Assembly (NCBI RefSeq): GCF_024505145.1
Contig: NZ_JANIAA010000038.1
Location: forward strand, 34,903 to 98,902
Direction of reading: 5' to 3'
DNA from: Streptomyces rugosispiralis
Lineage (GTDB): Bacteria > Actinomycetota > Actinomycetes > Streptomycetales > Streptomycetaceae
DNA: 64,000 nt
The number at the start of each line of letters is the position of its first letter. Within the stretch, counting starts at the first letter, position 1. Shown here one piece after another: positions 51,975-61,195 of this stretch. The translations under genes and the position numbers were made by a program. The notes under the pieces were generated by a model that made no database searches, had not been told where the DNA came from, and saw nothing but the letters and a program-made list of their open reading frames with translations.

Positions 51975-52485
51975 GAGAGTCCACTCCCGGGCTCAAGCAG
52001 AACGGCTTCGATGCTTTCCGCAAAACGATACTACCGCCGCAGTGAAAGGAACTACCCTGAACCAGCCTTCTTCGCCGGCCTTCTGCGCCAATATCGGTTG
52101 TCCCGGGCCCTCGGGGTTTTCTCGGCGTCTTTCGTTCCAGGCGCGGCGGCGGACGAGTCGGCTCGAGCGGCGGCGACGCGGCCGGACGGATATTGACTTC
52201 AGATCAGAAACCGGCGAATGGCGCTGTCCCACCTTGGCCTCGACCGCTGAGTACGCCCGCCGCCTAGCCGCGCAAGTGATCCAGAACGAGTTTTCGAAGT
52301 ACGCACGCCGCCACTGCGAACGCCCCCGCTGATCACGAGCTTCACGAGCGGCCGAAGACGCCCCCGGTCCTCGGCCGGGCCGGATGGACACCGTTGCGGG
52401 GTATCGGTCAGAGGTTCTGTAGCCGCAGGGTACCTGGCCTGTTGGATGCGGACAGTGACAGTGAAATTGAAGCGGTCGGCCGGGT
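51975..52485. other. Gene-free 511-base region at the right edge of the cluster
   Basis: Upstream of the extradiol dioxygenase gene. The first 200 bases are AT-richer and should hold its promoter. Open frames in both directions give low-complexity Arg/Ser-rich products and no family I recognise. I saw no inverted repeat or transposase sequence. Confidence 0.45.
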
Positions 52486-52956
52486 TCAGATGATCGTTGG
52501 CAGCCAGTCCAGGGCCGAGATGGCCCCTGCCACCAGGACCGTTGCGCCGAAGGCTCCGTAGAACGGGCCCGTCAACAGGCCGACCAGGGAGTACCTGATG
52601 ACCTGTGTTGAAGCCAGCATGCCCGTGTCGAGGTGGTCGGCCCCGTAGTAGCCGAGCACCAAACCGAGCTGCGTGACCAGCCCGGCTGCGGCCGCGGCCT
52701 TCCAGCGGCTCCGGAAGACGAGCCCCACGCCGATCGTGATCATGCCCCACAATGCCAGCCCGTGCCAGAGCCCGAACCACAGCGGAGAGTCGACCATGGT
52801 TTCGGCCCCGCGTGTCAGCGTCCCTGCCACCAGGGCGCCAAGCCCGACCAAGACGATGACGAGGTTTCCCATAGCGGATCGCGGACCGGGCAGTCCGGAC
52901 GGTGACGTTGGTTCCCTCGACGGGCCGGGCCTGGGAACACTGTCTATTGCCGGCAT
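52486..52956 (-). CDS. Small integral membrane protein, unknown function
   Basis: From ATG 52956 the 156-residue product has a proline-rich N-terminus and then about four membrane helices (roughly residues 32-48, 60-82, 88-108 and 120-150), including GNLVIVLVGLGALVAGTL and LFGLWHGLALWGMITIGVG-like segments. No catalytic motif is recognised. It is alone between the cluster and a Tn3 remnant; a later start at the internal ATG of MGNLVIV is possible. Confidence 0.55.
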   Translation of the reverse strand: MPAIDSVPRPGPSREPTSPSGLPGPRSAMGNLVIVLVGLGALVAGTLTRGAETMVDSPLWFGLWHGLALWGMITIGVGLVFRSRWKAAAAAGLVTQLGLVLGYYGADHLDTGMLASTQVIRYSLVGLLTGPFYGAFGATVLVAGAISALDWLPTII

Positions 52957-53116
52957 GCCCTCATCTTCATATGCCGTTTGCTCGCTCTGTGGTCTTCGTC
53001 GCCCGTCAGCTGACTGGTTCGGCCGGGGCGCGGAGGGCCGGGGTGTAGGCGGGTGGTGGTACGTGGAGTTGGCCGGTGGTGTAGTCGCCGAACCGCCATC
53101 CGCTCCAGCGGCGATC

Positions 53117-53335
53117 TCACGCGCCCGGACCCGGGAAGTAGCCCAGCCGGGCACAGGACTTCAGCAACACCAGAAGCGTGAGCAACGATTCCGGGCGCTC
53201 ATGGGTCCGCTTCGCCGCCCGGGCAATCTCGGCCTCATCAGGGGTGAAGAACTGCATCAGCTCGCGGTCGGAAACGATCCGCTTGAACCTCGGATACGCC
53301 GTCCGCTCCACCGACGCCACGACCACACCGCCCAT
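53117..53335 (-). mobile_element. Tn3-family transposase N-terminal remnant
   Basis: From ATG 53335 the frame reads MGGVVVASVERTAYPRFKR, ELMQFFTPDEAEIARAAKR and LTLLVLLKSCARLGYFPGPG, then stops. This is the start of the N-terminal domain (DUF4158) of Tn3-type transposases, which exceed 900 residues. Only 72 codons remain. It marks past transposition near the right edge of the cluster. Confidence 0.75.
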
Positions 53336-53762
53336 CACATGACCGGCAGCACACCCTACCCAACTCAGACTCAGACCCATGAGGGCAGCGGGTCCGGCGA
53401 CGGAAATCCGGCGGCCGCCGAGGGTACGCACTCGACGGTCATGGGCGTTCCGCAGGTCAGCGATCCGTACGCCAGTGGACAGCAAGCGAACGGCGGCGGA
53501 CCCGCGCGCTGACGCAGATGCAGACGTTCCACACGGGCCCCTGTGGTCCGCGAACTGCCATCCCATACATTCATGAGCATGGCCCCGGACATCCTGAGAC
53601 AACCGACGCCGGTTACCTGGCGTTCTGCCAGGAGCATCGGCGTGGACAGAATCGCCCTCACCCGGACCGTGTGGTGCGGCTGAACCGCATCAACCCCACC
53701 CGCCCCCCCTACGCCCGCCCATAGCGCAGCCCATAGCGGCGGCGCAGAAAGCACTGCTGCCC
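53336..53762. other. Gene-free gap right of the Tn3 remnant
   Basis: About 430 bases with no recognisable protein on either strand. It should contain the promoter of the MFS gene at 53763. No Tn3 terminal repeat was identified by eye. Confidence 0.4.
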
Positions 53763-55013
53763 ATGACTCGCACGAAGTCGTCCGTGATCACCGCCCCCGG
53801 CATGGCGCACTTGCTGTTGCTGGTGCTCTTCTGCTTCTCAGGCTTCGCCCTTCTGCTGCCCGTCTCACCGCAGTGGGCGGTACACGGAGGCGCCAACGAG
53901 TTCGGCGCCGGACTCGTCACCGCCGTGCTGATGGCCACCACCGTGCTGGCCCAACTGCTCGTCAAAGCTGCCCTGCGCAGGCTGGGGTGGCCGCGCACGC
54001 TCGCTCTCGGGGCCCTGCTTCTCGGCCTGCCGGCGCCGTTGCAGGCCCTCAATGACAGTCTCTGGGCGGTCCTGGCCACCACCGCCCTGCGAGGGCTGGG
54101 GTTCGGCATCGTCACCGTCTGCGGTTCCACCGCTGTCGCGATCATCGCTCCCCGTGGACGCCAAGGAGCCGCCATCGGCGTGTACGGCCTGGCGATCGCT
54201 CTGCCTCAGATGGTGCTCACCCCGGCCACTTCGGCCCTGACCGCAGCACTCGCCCTCCCCACGATCATCGCATGCGGTGCGCTGCCCGTCCTCGCCCTGC
54301 CCTTCACCCGCGCCCTGGGACGCGCGGTCGAGACCCGCACCGAGGTTCCGGCGTCGGAACAGACCTCAGTGGGCGCGGCCCCTGCGTCCACAGTGCTCCG
54401 CCGCATCCTGCTGCCGCTCATCACGCTGCTGCTGGTGACCTCGGCCGGAGGTGCCGTCCTGACATTCACACCCCAGTTCGCGGGCCGGCCCGCCCTGGCC
54501 GCGAGCGCGTTGTTCCTCTTCACCGCCGGCGCCGCGGCGGCCCGCTGGGGTTGCGGAGTCCTGGCAGATCGCTTCTCGTCGCGCCCGCTGACCTGTACGC
54601 TCCTGGCCGCCGCCTGCGCCGGGCTCATACTCATCACCGTCGCCGTCCGCTCCGGCCAGCCGCCCATCGCCGGCCTGCTGGGCGGCCTCGTCCTGCTGGG
54701 AGCGGCGTACGGTGGGCTGCAGAGCATCACCCTCGTTCAAGCGCTCAACCAGGCCGGAACCGAAAACCGGCACACCACCTCCGTTGCCTGGAACATCGGC
54801 TACGACAGCGGAACCGGCCTCGGGTCCCTCTTGCTCGGCCTCGCCGCACAGATCGCCACCTTCTCGACCGGATTCGGCGCCATGTCCGGTGCACTCGCAC
54901 TCATCGCGGTCGTGGTCATGTCGACAGGCAACCGGTCACCCAACGAGCCCGTTGAGGACTCGGCCGACGCAGCCCACCGCACGACGCGCCGCTTGCCCTC
55001 CGACTGCCAGTGA
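53763..55013 (+). CDS. MFS transporter, CynX/NimT-like
   Basis: The 416-residue protein has about twelve helices and an MFS layout with ALRRLGWPRTLALGALLLG after helix 2 and a central charged loop (about residues 190-215). GVLADRFSSRPL after helix 8 is the second motif-A copy. The pattern resembles small-substrate MFS carriers of the cyanate/2-nitroimidazole group; the substrate is unknown. ATG 53763 starts a polar stretch before the first helix. No partner gene is adjacent. Confidence 0.82.
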   Translation: MTRTKSSVITAPGMAHLLLLVLFCFSGFALLLPVSPQWAVHGGANEFGAGLVTAVLMATTVLAQLLVKAALRRLGWPRTLALGALLLGLPAPLQALNDSLWAVLATTALRGLGFGIVTVCGSTAVAIIAPRGRQGAAIGVYGLAIALPQMVLTPATSALTAALALPTIIACGALPVLALPFTRALGRAVETRTEVPASEQTSVGAAPASTVLRRILLPLITLLLVTSAGGAVLTFTPQFAGRPALAASALFLFTAGAAAARWGCGVLADRFSSRPLTCTLLAAACAGLILITVAVRSGQPPIAGLLGGLVLLGAAYGGLQSITLVQALNQAGTENRHTTSVAWNIGYDSGTGLGSLLLGLAAQIATFSTGFGAMSGALALIAVVVMSTGNRSPNEPVEDSADAAHRTTRRLPSDCQ

Positions 55014-55091
55014 GTAGTGCCTGTCCGGCGGAACATGCTCGCGGCAGGTGAGTCCGGGCAGTGACCCACTGGGCGCGACTGGGAAGGGGCG

Positions 55092-55556
55092 TCAGGCCAC
55101 GGAGAACTTGGCGACGTACTCGTCGAAGGGCTCAATGCCGACTTCCGCACGGAGTTCGTCCACGCGCTCGGGCTCTTCACAGGGCCACGGAACCGGCGCC
55201 CCGTCCTTCACGCCGGCGATCTGAGTTCCGTAGACCTGCTTGCGGCCCTCATTGACCAGCGTGCGGTCGCGCAGGAAGGCCAGCTCGCGCGGGCCGGCCG
55301 AGCCTGCCGACACCGCCTGCTGCATCAACTGGAGGGCGCGACGCTGGATGTCGAGCTGCCGGTCGGCGTGCTGAGCGATCAGCCATGCCGCGCGTGCGGC
55401 CCCCTCGCCGACCAGTTCCGCCGTCGGCCAGCCGCACTCCTCCATGATCTCGCCGAGCCGGTCACCGTGCCGGGCGGTCAGCCGCCGCCACTCCAGTTGC
55501 TCGGCGGGATCATCGCTGTTCGCGCGGACCGCGGACTGGTGATCGGCCGCAGCCAT
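55092..55556 (-). CDS. DUF6624-like protein
   Basis: The 154-residue protein resembles a family of uncharacterised proteins (DUF6624): a helical N-terminus with RLGEIMEECGWPTAELVG and AAWLIAQHADRQLDIQRRAL, then FLRDRTLVNEGRKQVYGTQI and VDELRAEVGIEPFDEYV. Such proteins are common in actinomycetes, and their function is unknown. Its start lies next to an IS5 remnant, which may have brought or truncated its promoter region. Confidence 0.7.
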   Translation of the reverse strand: MAAADHQSAVRANSDDPAEQLEWRRLTARHGDRLGEIMEECGWPTAELVGEGAARAAWLIAQHADRQLDIQRRALQLMQQAVSAGSAGPRELAFLRDRTLVNEGRKQVYGTQIAGVKDGAPVPWPCEEPERVDELRAEVGIEPFDEYVAKFSVA

Positions 55557-55564
55557 CTCCGTGC

Positions 55565-55757
55565 CGGATCGCTGCGACGGTCACGATGCCCTGGAAGACA
55601 TAGACACGCTTGTCGAACCTCGTGGCAACGGCCCGGAAGTTCTTGAGGGCGTTGATCGTGCGCTCGACTTCGTTGCTGGAGGTGGTCCGGACGGGTGCGC
55701 GGGCGTCCGGCGCCGAGCCGGCCGAGGCGGATGCGTTCCATCGGTGAGACGGTGAGG
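55565..55757 (-). mobile_element. IS5-like transposase remnant (right of the cluster)
   Basis: On the minus strand, IRLGRLGAGRPRTRPDHL (internal part of an IS5-group transposase) is joined after a deletion and a frame change to SNEVERTINALKNFRAVA and TRFDKRVYVFQGIVTVAAIR, the C-terminus with the catalytic Glu. It has the same orientation as the remnant at 22.2 kb but is a different element by sequence. Confidence 0.75.
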
Positions 55758-55758
55758 A

Positions 55759-56868
55759 TCAGCATTCCGGATGATGGCGTTCGAGGGCCACCAGGGCGAC
55801 GTCATCGCCCTGGTGGCGGCCGATATGTGTGAGCAGGTCATGGCGCAGGTATTCCACGAGCCGCTGGGGCCCTTTGTCGGCCCATGTGTGGAGCCGGTCG
55901 ATGAGCGGGTAGAAGGTGCCGGCCGTGTCGCGTGCCTCGATCACGCCGTCGGTGTAGAGCAGCAGCAGATCACCCGGTCCGAAGGGGTAGTCCTCGGCCC
56001 GGTAGCGGCCCACCGTCAGGTCTCCGAGGCCGAGCGGCAGCGCGGGGGCACGGCCCTCGAGTTCCTTGACGGTGGCGTCACACAGCAGGAGCGGCGGGGG
56101 GTGTCCGCAGTTGACCATGCGTATCACGGGCTGGTCGTCAGGGATCTCCAGCACGGTTGCGGTGACAAACGACTCCCCCGCCCCCGGATCGGTGGGTTCG
56201 GCGCGTTCCGCGGACACGGTGGCGTCCAGTTGCGCGACGAGTTCCGGCAGCGGTACGGGCCAGTGGACGATCGCACGAAAGGCGCCGAGCACCAGTGAGG
56301 CGTCCGCGACGGCGGTGAGCCCGCTGCCGCGGACATCGCCGATGATCAGGCGGGTGCCGTGCACGGTGTGAGCCGCCGCGTACAGATCGCCGCCGATCTC
56401 CGCCCCTGGCTCGGCCGCGAGGTAGACGGAGGCGACGCGCAGCGGACCGATGCGTTCGGGCAGCGGGCGCAGCAGGACCCGCTGCGCCACCTCGGCCACC
56501 ACCCGCACCTGGCTCAGTTCGCGGCCATGCCGGTCGAGCGCGCCGCGGAAGAGCACGATCAGGGCGGAGACCAGGATCAGGGTGAGGACTTCGAACAGCC
56601 GGCTGGACGTGGTCAGACGATGCTGCCAGACGTTGATCCCCATCTGGGCACCCGCAGCCACCACGCCGATACCGCTGGTGAGCAGTGGTCCGGCGAAGGA
56701 CGCGGTCAGGGCGGGAGCGGCGATCAGCAGCGGTGAGAGGCGGACGCCCGCGGGGGTGAACACATCGCCGAGTGTGATCAGGATGATGAGCGCCAGAGGA
56801 ATCGCGACCAGGACCCGACTTCCCTGCCCTGGCCGGCTGAACTCCGAAGATCCCTGCCGAGCATCCAT
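55759..56868 (-). CDS. Membrane-bound SpoIIE/PP2C-type serine phosphatase
   Basis: The protein has three to four N-terminal membrane helices (within residues 15-110), a short linker and a C-terminal SpoIIE-type PP2C domain (about 140-365) with GAEIGGDLYAA, RLIIGDVRGSGL, NCGHPPPLLL and LLLYTDGVIEARD, which carry the metal-binding Asp residues. In actinomycetes such proteins dephosphorylate anti-anti-sigma factors. I chose ATG 56868, because a GGGGAGG lies shortly before it; GTG 56904 would add 12 residues. It lies after the OmpR-type regulator on the same strand. Confidence 0.85.
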   Translation of the reverse strand: MDARQGSSEFSRPGQGSRVLVAIPLALIILITLGDVFTPAGVRLSPLLIAAPALTASFAGPLLTSGIGVVAAGAQMGINVWQHRLTTSSRLFEVLTLILVSALIVLFRGALDRHGRELSQVRVVAEVAQRVLLRPLPERIGPLRVASVYLAAEPGAEIGGDLYAAAHTVHGTRLIIGDVRGSGLTAVADASLVLGAFRAIVHWPVPLPELVAQLDATVSAERAEPTDPGAGESFVTATVLEIPDDQPVIRMVNCGHPPPLLLCDATVKELEGRAPALPLGLGDLTVGRYRAEDYPFGPGDLLLLYTDGVIEARDTAGTFYPLIDRLHTWADKGPQRLVEYLRHDLLTHIGRHQGDDVALVALERHHPEC

Positions 56869-56998
56869 CTGTACTGCATACGCCTCCCCCGGCCCCTGCG
56901 CCACCCGGTCTCACAGGAAACCCCGGTCCTCGGCTGCCCGACCGGCGGGCCGCAGTCCCCCCAGCTCGATCGAGCCGAACAGGGGGCCAGTCCGACGG

Positions 56999-57745
56999 TC
57001 AGTCGCCATCCAGCGGCCCGGGTGGGTCGAGTCGGTAGCCGTGTCCGCGCAGGGTGGTGAAGGCGGGCAGGGCGATGGGGGTGCGGGCCGCGGAGGCGGT
57101 CGTTTCCAGTCGGCGGCGCAGGGAGGAGATGGTGACGTCCAGGGTCTTGGTCGGCCCGAACCAGTTCTCGTCCCACACCTGTGCCATGAGTGACTCCCGG
57201 GAAACCGCTTCCCCCGGGTGCCGGGCCAGGACGGCGAGGAGCTCGAACTCCTTGGGACGCAGGTCGACCTCCCGGTCACCGAGGTGGCAGCGGCGGGCGG
57301 CGGTGTCCACGGTGAGATCGCCGATGCGGATGGGTTCGTCCGGTCCCACCGGGGTGGGTGGGCGGCGGCGGAGATGGGCGCGGAGGCGGGCGAGCAGCAC
57401 GTTCATGCTGAAGGGTTTGGCGAGGTAGTCGTCGGCGCCCGCGTCCAGGCCCTCGATGACGTCGATCTCCTCACTGCGGGCGGTCAGGATGAGGATCAGG
57501 ACATCGGAGTGCTCGTCGCGCAGTTGCCGGGCCACGTCGATGCCGTCCATGTCGGGGAGGCCGAGGTCGAGGAGGACGACGTCGATGGGGAGCCGGGCGG
57601 CCTCGGTCAGGCCGGAGCCGCCGGTCCGGGTCCAGGTCACGGCGTAGCCGTGGGAGCGCAGCCCCGCCGCCACATGCCGCCCGATGGTCTCGTCGTCCTC
57701 GACGACCAGTACGGATACCGCGTCCTTGGCCCCTGTCGTCCGCAT
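56999..57745 (-). CDS. OmpR/PhoB-family response regulator
   Basis: The 248-residue protein has a receiver domain (VVEDDETIG, phospho-acceptor Asp in VVLLDLGLPDMDG near residue 57, Lys in LAKPFSMNVL) and a C-terminal winged helix (LRPKEFELLAVLARHPGEAV to LRGHGYRLD). ATG 57745 follows the permease gene by 52 bases, so it is probably co-transcribed with the transporter operon. The sensor kinase at 62675 is divergent from the same operon and its likely partner. Confidence 0.9.
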   Translation of the reverse strand: MRTTGAKDAVSVLVVEDDETIGRHVAAGLRSHGYAVTWTRTGGSGLTEAARLPIDVVLLDLGLPDMDGIDVARQLRDEHSDVLILILTARSEEIDVIEGLDAGADDYLAKPFSMNVLLARLRAHLRRRPPTPVGPDEPIRIGDLTVDTAARRCHLGDREVDLRPKEFELLAVLARHPGEAVSRESLMAQVWDENWFGPTKTLDVTISSLRRRLETTASAARTPIALPAFTTLRGHGYRLDPPGPLDGD

Positions 57746-57797
57746 GTGCCGAAGGGTAGAGCGAGTGACCGTACGGAGGCGCACGGACGGTCCGCTG

Positions 57798-60458
57798 TCA
57801 GAGTTCACGCAGCTCTTCCACGGCCGGCCGGGTGGATCTGCGGATGCCGCTCAGGGCCGCGCCGACGATGGCCGCGAGGGCTGTCGCCAGGGTCAGGGCG
57901 AGATACGGCCAGGGCACGGCCACGGCTTCCGGTGGTGGGTCGAAGACACCGGTGAGCACCTTGACGAGCATCTGGGTCAGGGCCCAGCCGATGAGCGCGC
58001 CTCCGGTCAGCCCGGCCGCGGCGAACGTGGCGGCCTCGCTGAAGACCAGTCCCCTGAGCTGCCGTCGGGTGGCGCCGAGGACGGTGGCGATGGCGAAGGT
58101 GCGGCGGCGTTCGGCGAGGCCGAGGGCCAGGACGATGCCGCCCGCGCCGGCTGCCAGCAGGACCGCGAAGGCGAGTTCGATCCGGGTGAGTCCGGACAGG
58201 TCCACGGAGGTGAGGCTGGATCCGACCTGAGACCGGGTCTGGGTGAGGTCGGTGACCTTCGCGGTGGTGCCGAGCCGGTGGCGCAGCCGCGTGGCGACGG
58301 TCTTCTGGTTGGCGCCTCCGGTGTCGACCAGGAAGGTGCCGACCGCGTCGCTGCCGGTGGTCTTGGCGATGTACGCGGCGTTGGCGACGAAGAAGCTGTC
58401 GCGTGGCGCGGTGGGGAATTCCTTGACGACGCCCGCGTAGTGGAAGGGCACGGTGTGGAACGTCTTGGTGCGGGTGTCCTGGAGCCGCAGCTTGAGTGTG
58501 TCGCCGGGGGCCAGTTGGAAGTCTTTGACGGTCTCCTCGCTGACCAGGAGGGAGTCGGGCCGGGCGGTCAGTTTGGACATCAGACTCTTGGCACTGCCGC
58601 CGGCGAAGTAGGCGTTCTGCAGGGAGGTGGCGGAGGTGATGGTGGACGGCCGGACCCCGTACAGGTCCTGCAGATCCGCTCCGACGTAGGCGAACCGGTG
58701 CTGAAGCGGTTCCACGTGGCGCACCCCCGGGATCGCCGCCAGGGGGTTGGCCGCGCCGGGCCCGACGCGGGAGCCGGGTGACTGGGTCACCGTCACATCG
58801 GCGCCGTTGGTGAGGCGGGCGTCGACCTCGGCCTGTTGCCGGTAGGTGGAGTTGAACGACGCGGTGGACGCGGCGAAGGAGAGGGCCAGCGCGAGCAGGA
58901 CGACGGCGCGTGCCAGTGGGCGCCGCCGCCGGGACAGGCTCGCGGCGGTCGTTCCGGCCATGGCACCGGTCAGCGGCCGGACCAGCCGGGCAAGGGGGCG
59001 CCGCCCGTAGGTCAGGGCGAGCGTCACCAGCCGCCACAGCAGCAGGGCGGAGCCGAACCAGAGGAGGGCCGGTCCCAGGAAGGCCCAGTAGGACACGGAG
59101 ATGGTGGGGACGCCTTCCGGGGCCAGGACCAGGGAGTAGTTGTTGGAACTGGATGCGCGGAAGACGAAGTAGGAGACAGCCAGCAGGATGAGGTCGGGGT
59201 AGAACTTCATCCAGCGCGGGGTGCCCGCCCGGCCCACCACCCGGCGGGCCTCGGCCACGGTGCCCTGCCGCAGATCGCGCACCGCGGGGACCAGGACGGC
59301 CGCCGCGGCGATGACCAGCCCCAGCAGCAGGGCGAGGGCGAACCAGCCGGCCGTCGATACCGCGGCGGAGCCGAAGGACACCGTGCCGAAGGCGGCCCGG
59401 CCCACGCCCGCGGCGATGCCGAGGCCCAGCAGGCCACCCGCCAGGCCGACGGCTGCCGCCTCGGTCGCCGCGAGGCCGACGACCTGGCGGACGCCGAGTC
59501 CGCGGGTGCGCAGGAGGGCCTGTTCGCGCCGTCGCCGGTCGGCTCCGGCGCCGGCCACCGCCGCCGTCAGCAGAGCGGCCAGGGCCGCTCCGGGCACGCC
59601 GAGGAAGAGGAAGAGGATCTGGGCGTAGAGGGCGTCCTGGCGTGCGCTGTCGAGTGCGGCGCCGAGGTTGTCGCCGACCAGCCCGCCGCCGGCGGTGCGC
59701 GCCTCGGTGTTGTGGGCCGCGCCGGTCGTCGCGGTGTACGCGGCGGCGGGGTCGGCAGGCAGCCGGGCGTCCCGGGCGACATGGATCTGTGTGGTGACCG
59801 CGGTCGGGTCGGCGGCCTTGATGGGCGCCGTGGTCCTGGTGAACTGTGCGGCGGGCAGCAGGATGACGTTGTCGGGGGGCGCGGTGGGCTGGGTCTGGGG
59901 CGGGGCGCCGACCTTCTGGAACAGGGAGTCGGCCTGGGGCAGGTCGACCACCCCGGCCACCTTCACCCGGGCCGGTCCGCCTCCCGGGCGGCCGATGGTG
60001 ACGGTGTCCCCGGGGGCGGCATGCAGATTGGCCGCGGTCTGCTGGGCGATGAGCACTCCGGAGGTGCTGCCTGTGAGCTGCCGGATCTCGCCGGGGAAGG
60101 CGGTGCGGTAGCCGGGTGGCAGGCCGAGCACGACCCCGGGGCCGGTGCTCTGGGTGGATCCGCCGGTCCTGGCGTGGAAACCGGTGCTGTGCGCGAATCC
60201 GACGGGGAGCGCGGTGCGCGTGCCGGGCGCGGACCGTACGGTGTGCAGCACCGAGGCCGGTTTGGCGCCCGGCTGGACCTGGACCTGCCAGTCGACCGCG
60301 ACCGAGCGCACCGCGCGGTCGGTCATGGTGGATTTGGAGGCGGTCAGGAAGGAGCCGAGCGCGGCGACCAGCGCCACGGCGAGCGAGATGCCGAGCGCGG
60401 CGGCGAGGAGCCGGCCACTGCGGCGCCGGACGAGCCCGGACAGCCAGGTGATGATCAC
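57798..60458 (-). CDS. FtsX-like ABC transporter permease
   Basis: The 886-residue protein has ten or so membrane helices in the duplicated FtsX/MacB-like arrangement: one N-terminal helix (about 18-38), an outside domain (40-270), three helices (about 285-405), more helices (about 440-540), a second outside domain (540-755) and three final helices (about 760-870). Such permeases export or extract peptides, lipids or lipoproteins. GTG 60458 overlaps the ATPase stop by four bases. Confidence 0.85.
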   Translation of the reverse strand: MIITWLSGLVRRRSGRLLAAALGISLAVALVAALGSFLTASKSTMTDRAVRSVAVDWQVQVQPGAKPASVLHTVRSAPGTRTALPVGFAHSTGFHARTGGSTQSTGPGVVLGLPPGYRTAFPGEIRQLTGSTSGVLIAQQTAANLHAAPGDTVTIGRPGGGPARVKVAGVVDLPQADSLFQKVGAPPQTQPTAPPDNVILLPAAQFTRTTAPIKAADPTAVTTQIHVARDARLPADPAAAYTATTGAAHNTEARTAGGGLVGDNLGAALDSARQDALYAQILFLFLGVPGAALAALLTAAVAGAGADRRRREQALLRTRGLGVRQVVGLAATEAAAVGLAGGLLGLGIAAGVGRAAFGTVSFGSAAVSTAGWFALALLLGLVIAAAAVLVPAVRDLRQGTVAEARRVVGRAGTPRWMKFYPDLILLAVSYFVFRASSSNNYSLVLAPEGVPTISVSYWAFLGPALLWFGSALLLWRLVTLALTYGRRPLARLVRPLTGAMAGTTAASLSRRRRPLARAVVLLALALSFAASTASFNSTYRQQAEVDARLTNGADVTVTQSPGSRVGPGAANPLAAIPGVRHVEPLQHRFAYVGADLQDLYGVRPSTITSATSLQNAYFAGGSAKSLMSKLTARPDSLLVSEETVKDFQLAPGDTLKLRLQDTRTKTFHTVPFHYAGVVKEFPTAPRDSFFVANAAYIAKTTGSDAVGTFLVDTGGANQKTVATRLRHRLGTTAKVTDLTQTRSQVGSSLTSVDLSGLTRIELAFAVLLAAGAGGIVLALGLAERRRTFAIATVLGATRRQLRGLVFSEAATFAAAGLTGGALIGWALTQMLVKVLTGVFDPPPEAVAVPWPYLALTLATALAAIVGAALSGIRRSTRPAVEELREL

Positions 60459-61195
60459 GACGTCTCTCCTCGAGTCGCGTTCGGCCGCGCTCGCGGGGCG
60501 GTGCGCGGTCCGGAGATGGGGGCGGGGAGCGTGGTGGCCAGCCGCCCCTCGTGCATGGGCCAGCGCTCGGTGAGGCGTTCGCCGACGGTGGGATCGTGGG
60601 TGGTCACCACGAGCGCGGCGCCCAGTTCGGCCGCCGTCTCCAGCAGGACGTCCACCACGTGGCGGCCGGTGGCGCGGTCGAGCTGTCCGGTGGGTTCGTC
60701 GGCGAGGACCACCCTCGGGCGCAGCGCGAGCACCCTGGCCACCGCCACCCGCTGCGCCTGGCCGCCCGAGAGTTCCTCGGGCAGCTTGTCGGCGAGGTCC
60801 CCGATGCCGACGGCGTCGAGGGCGGACAGCGCGCGGCGGCGGGCCTCGGGCTCCGAGGTGCCCGACAGAGCCAGCGGCAGTGCGGTGTTCTCCACCACGT
60901 CGAGAGCCGGGATCAGGCTCGGGGACTGGAAGACCACGCCGATGTCCCGGGCGGTGGCGGGGCGGCCGAGGGCCGGCCAGGTGATCTCCCCGCTGGTGGG
61001 CCGCTCCAGCCCGGCCATCAGATGCAGCAATGTGGACTTGCCGGATCCGGAGGGGCCCATGATGGCGATGCGATCGTCGGCCCGCACTTGGCAGGTGGCG
61101 CCGTGCACCGCCACGACGGCGTGCTCGCCCTGGCCGTAGGTGCGGGCGGCGTCACGGCAGTCGATGAGGGGGGCGCCGGGGCCGGTGGGGTTCAC
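60455..61195 (-). CDS. ABC transporter ATPase, LolD/MacB type
   Basis: The 246-residue ATPase has all motifs: Walker A GPSGSGKST (near residue 48), Q loop VVFQSPSLIP, signature LSGGQAQRVAVARVL, Walker B RVVLADEPTGQLD and switch His in VTTHDP. It powers the adjacent FtsX-like permease, with coupled overlaps on both sides (GTG 61195 inside the preceding stop). Confidence 0.9.
   Translation of the reverse strand: MNPTGPGAPLIDCRDAARTYGQGEHAVVAVHGATCQVRADDRIAIMGPSGSGKSTLLHLMAGLERPTSGEITWPALGRPATARDIGVVFQSPSLIPALDVVENTALPLALSGTSEPEARRRALSALDAVGIGDLADKLPEELSGGQAQRVAVARVLALRPRVVLADEPTGQLDRATGRHVVDVLLETAAELGAALVVTTHDPTVGERLTERWPMHEGRLATTLPAPISGPRTAPRARPNATRGETS

Noticed and set aside
58836..61139. 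767-codon open frame opposite the permease and ATPase genes
   Set aside because: Shadow frame without recognisable domains, crossing two real genes.
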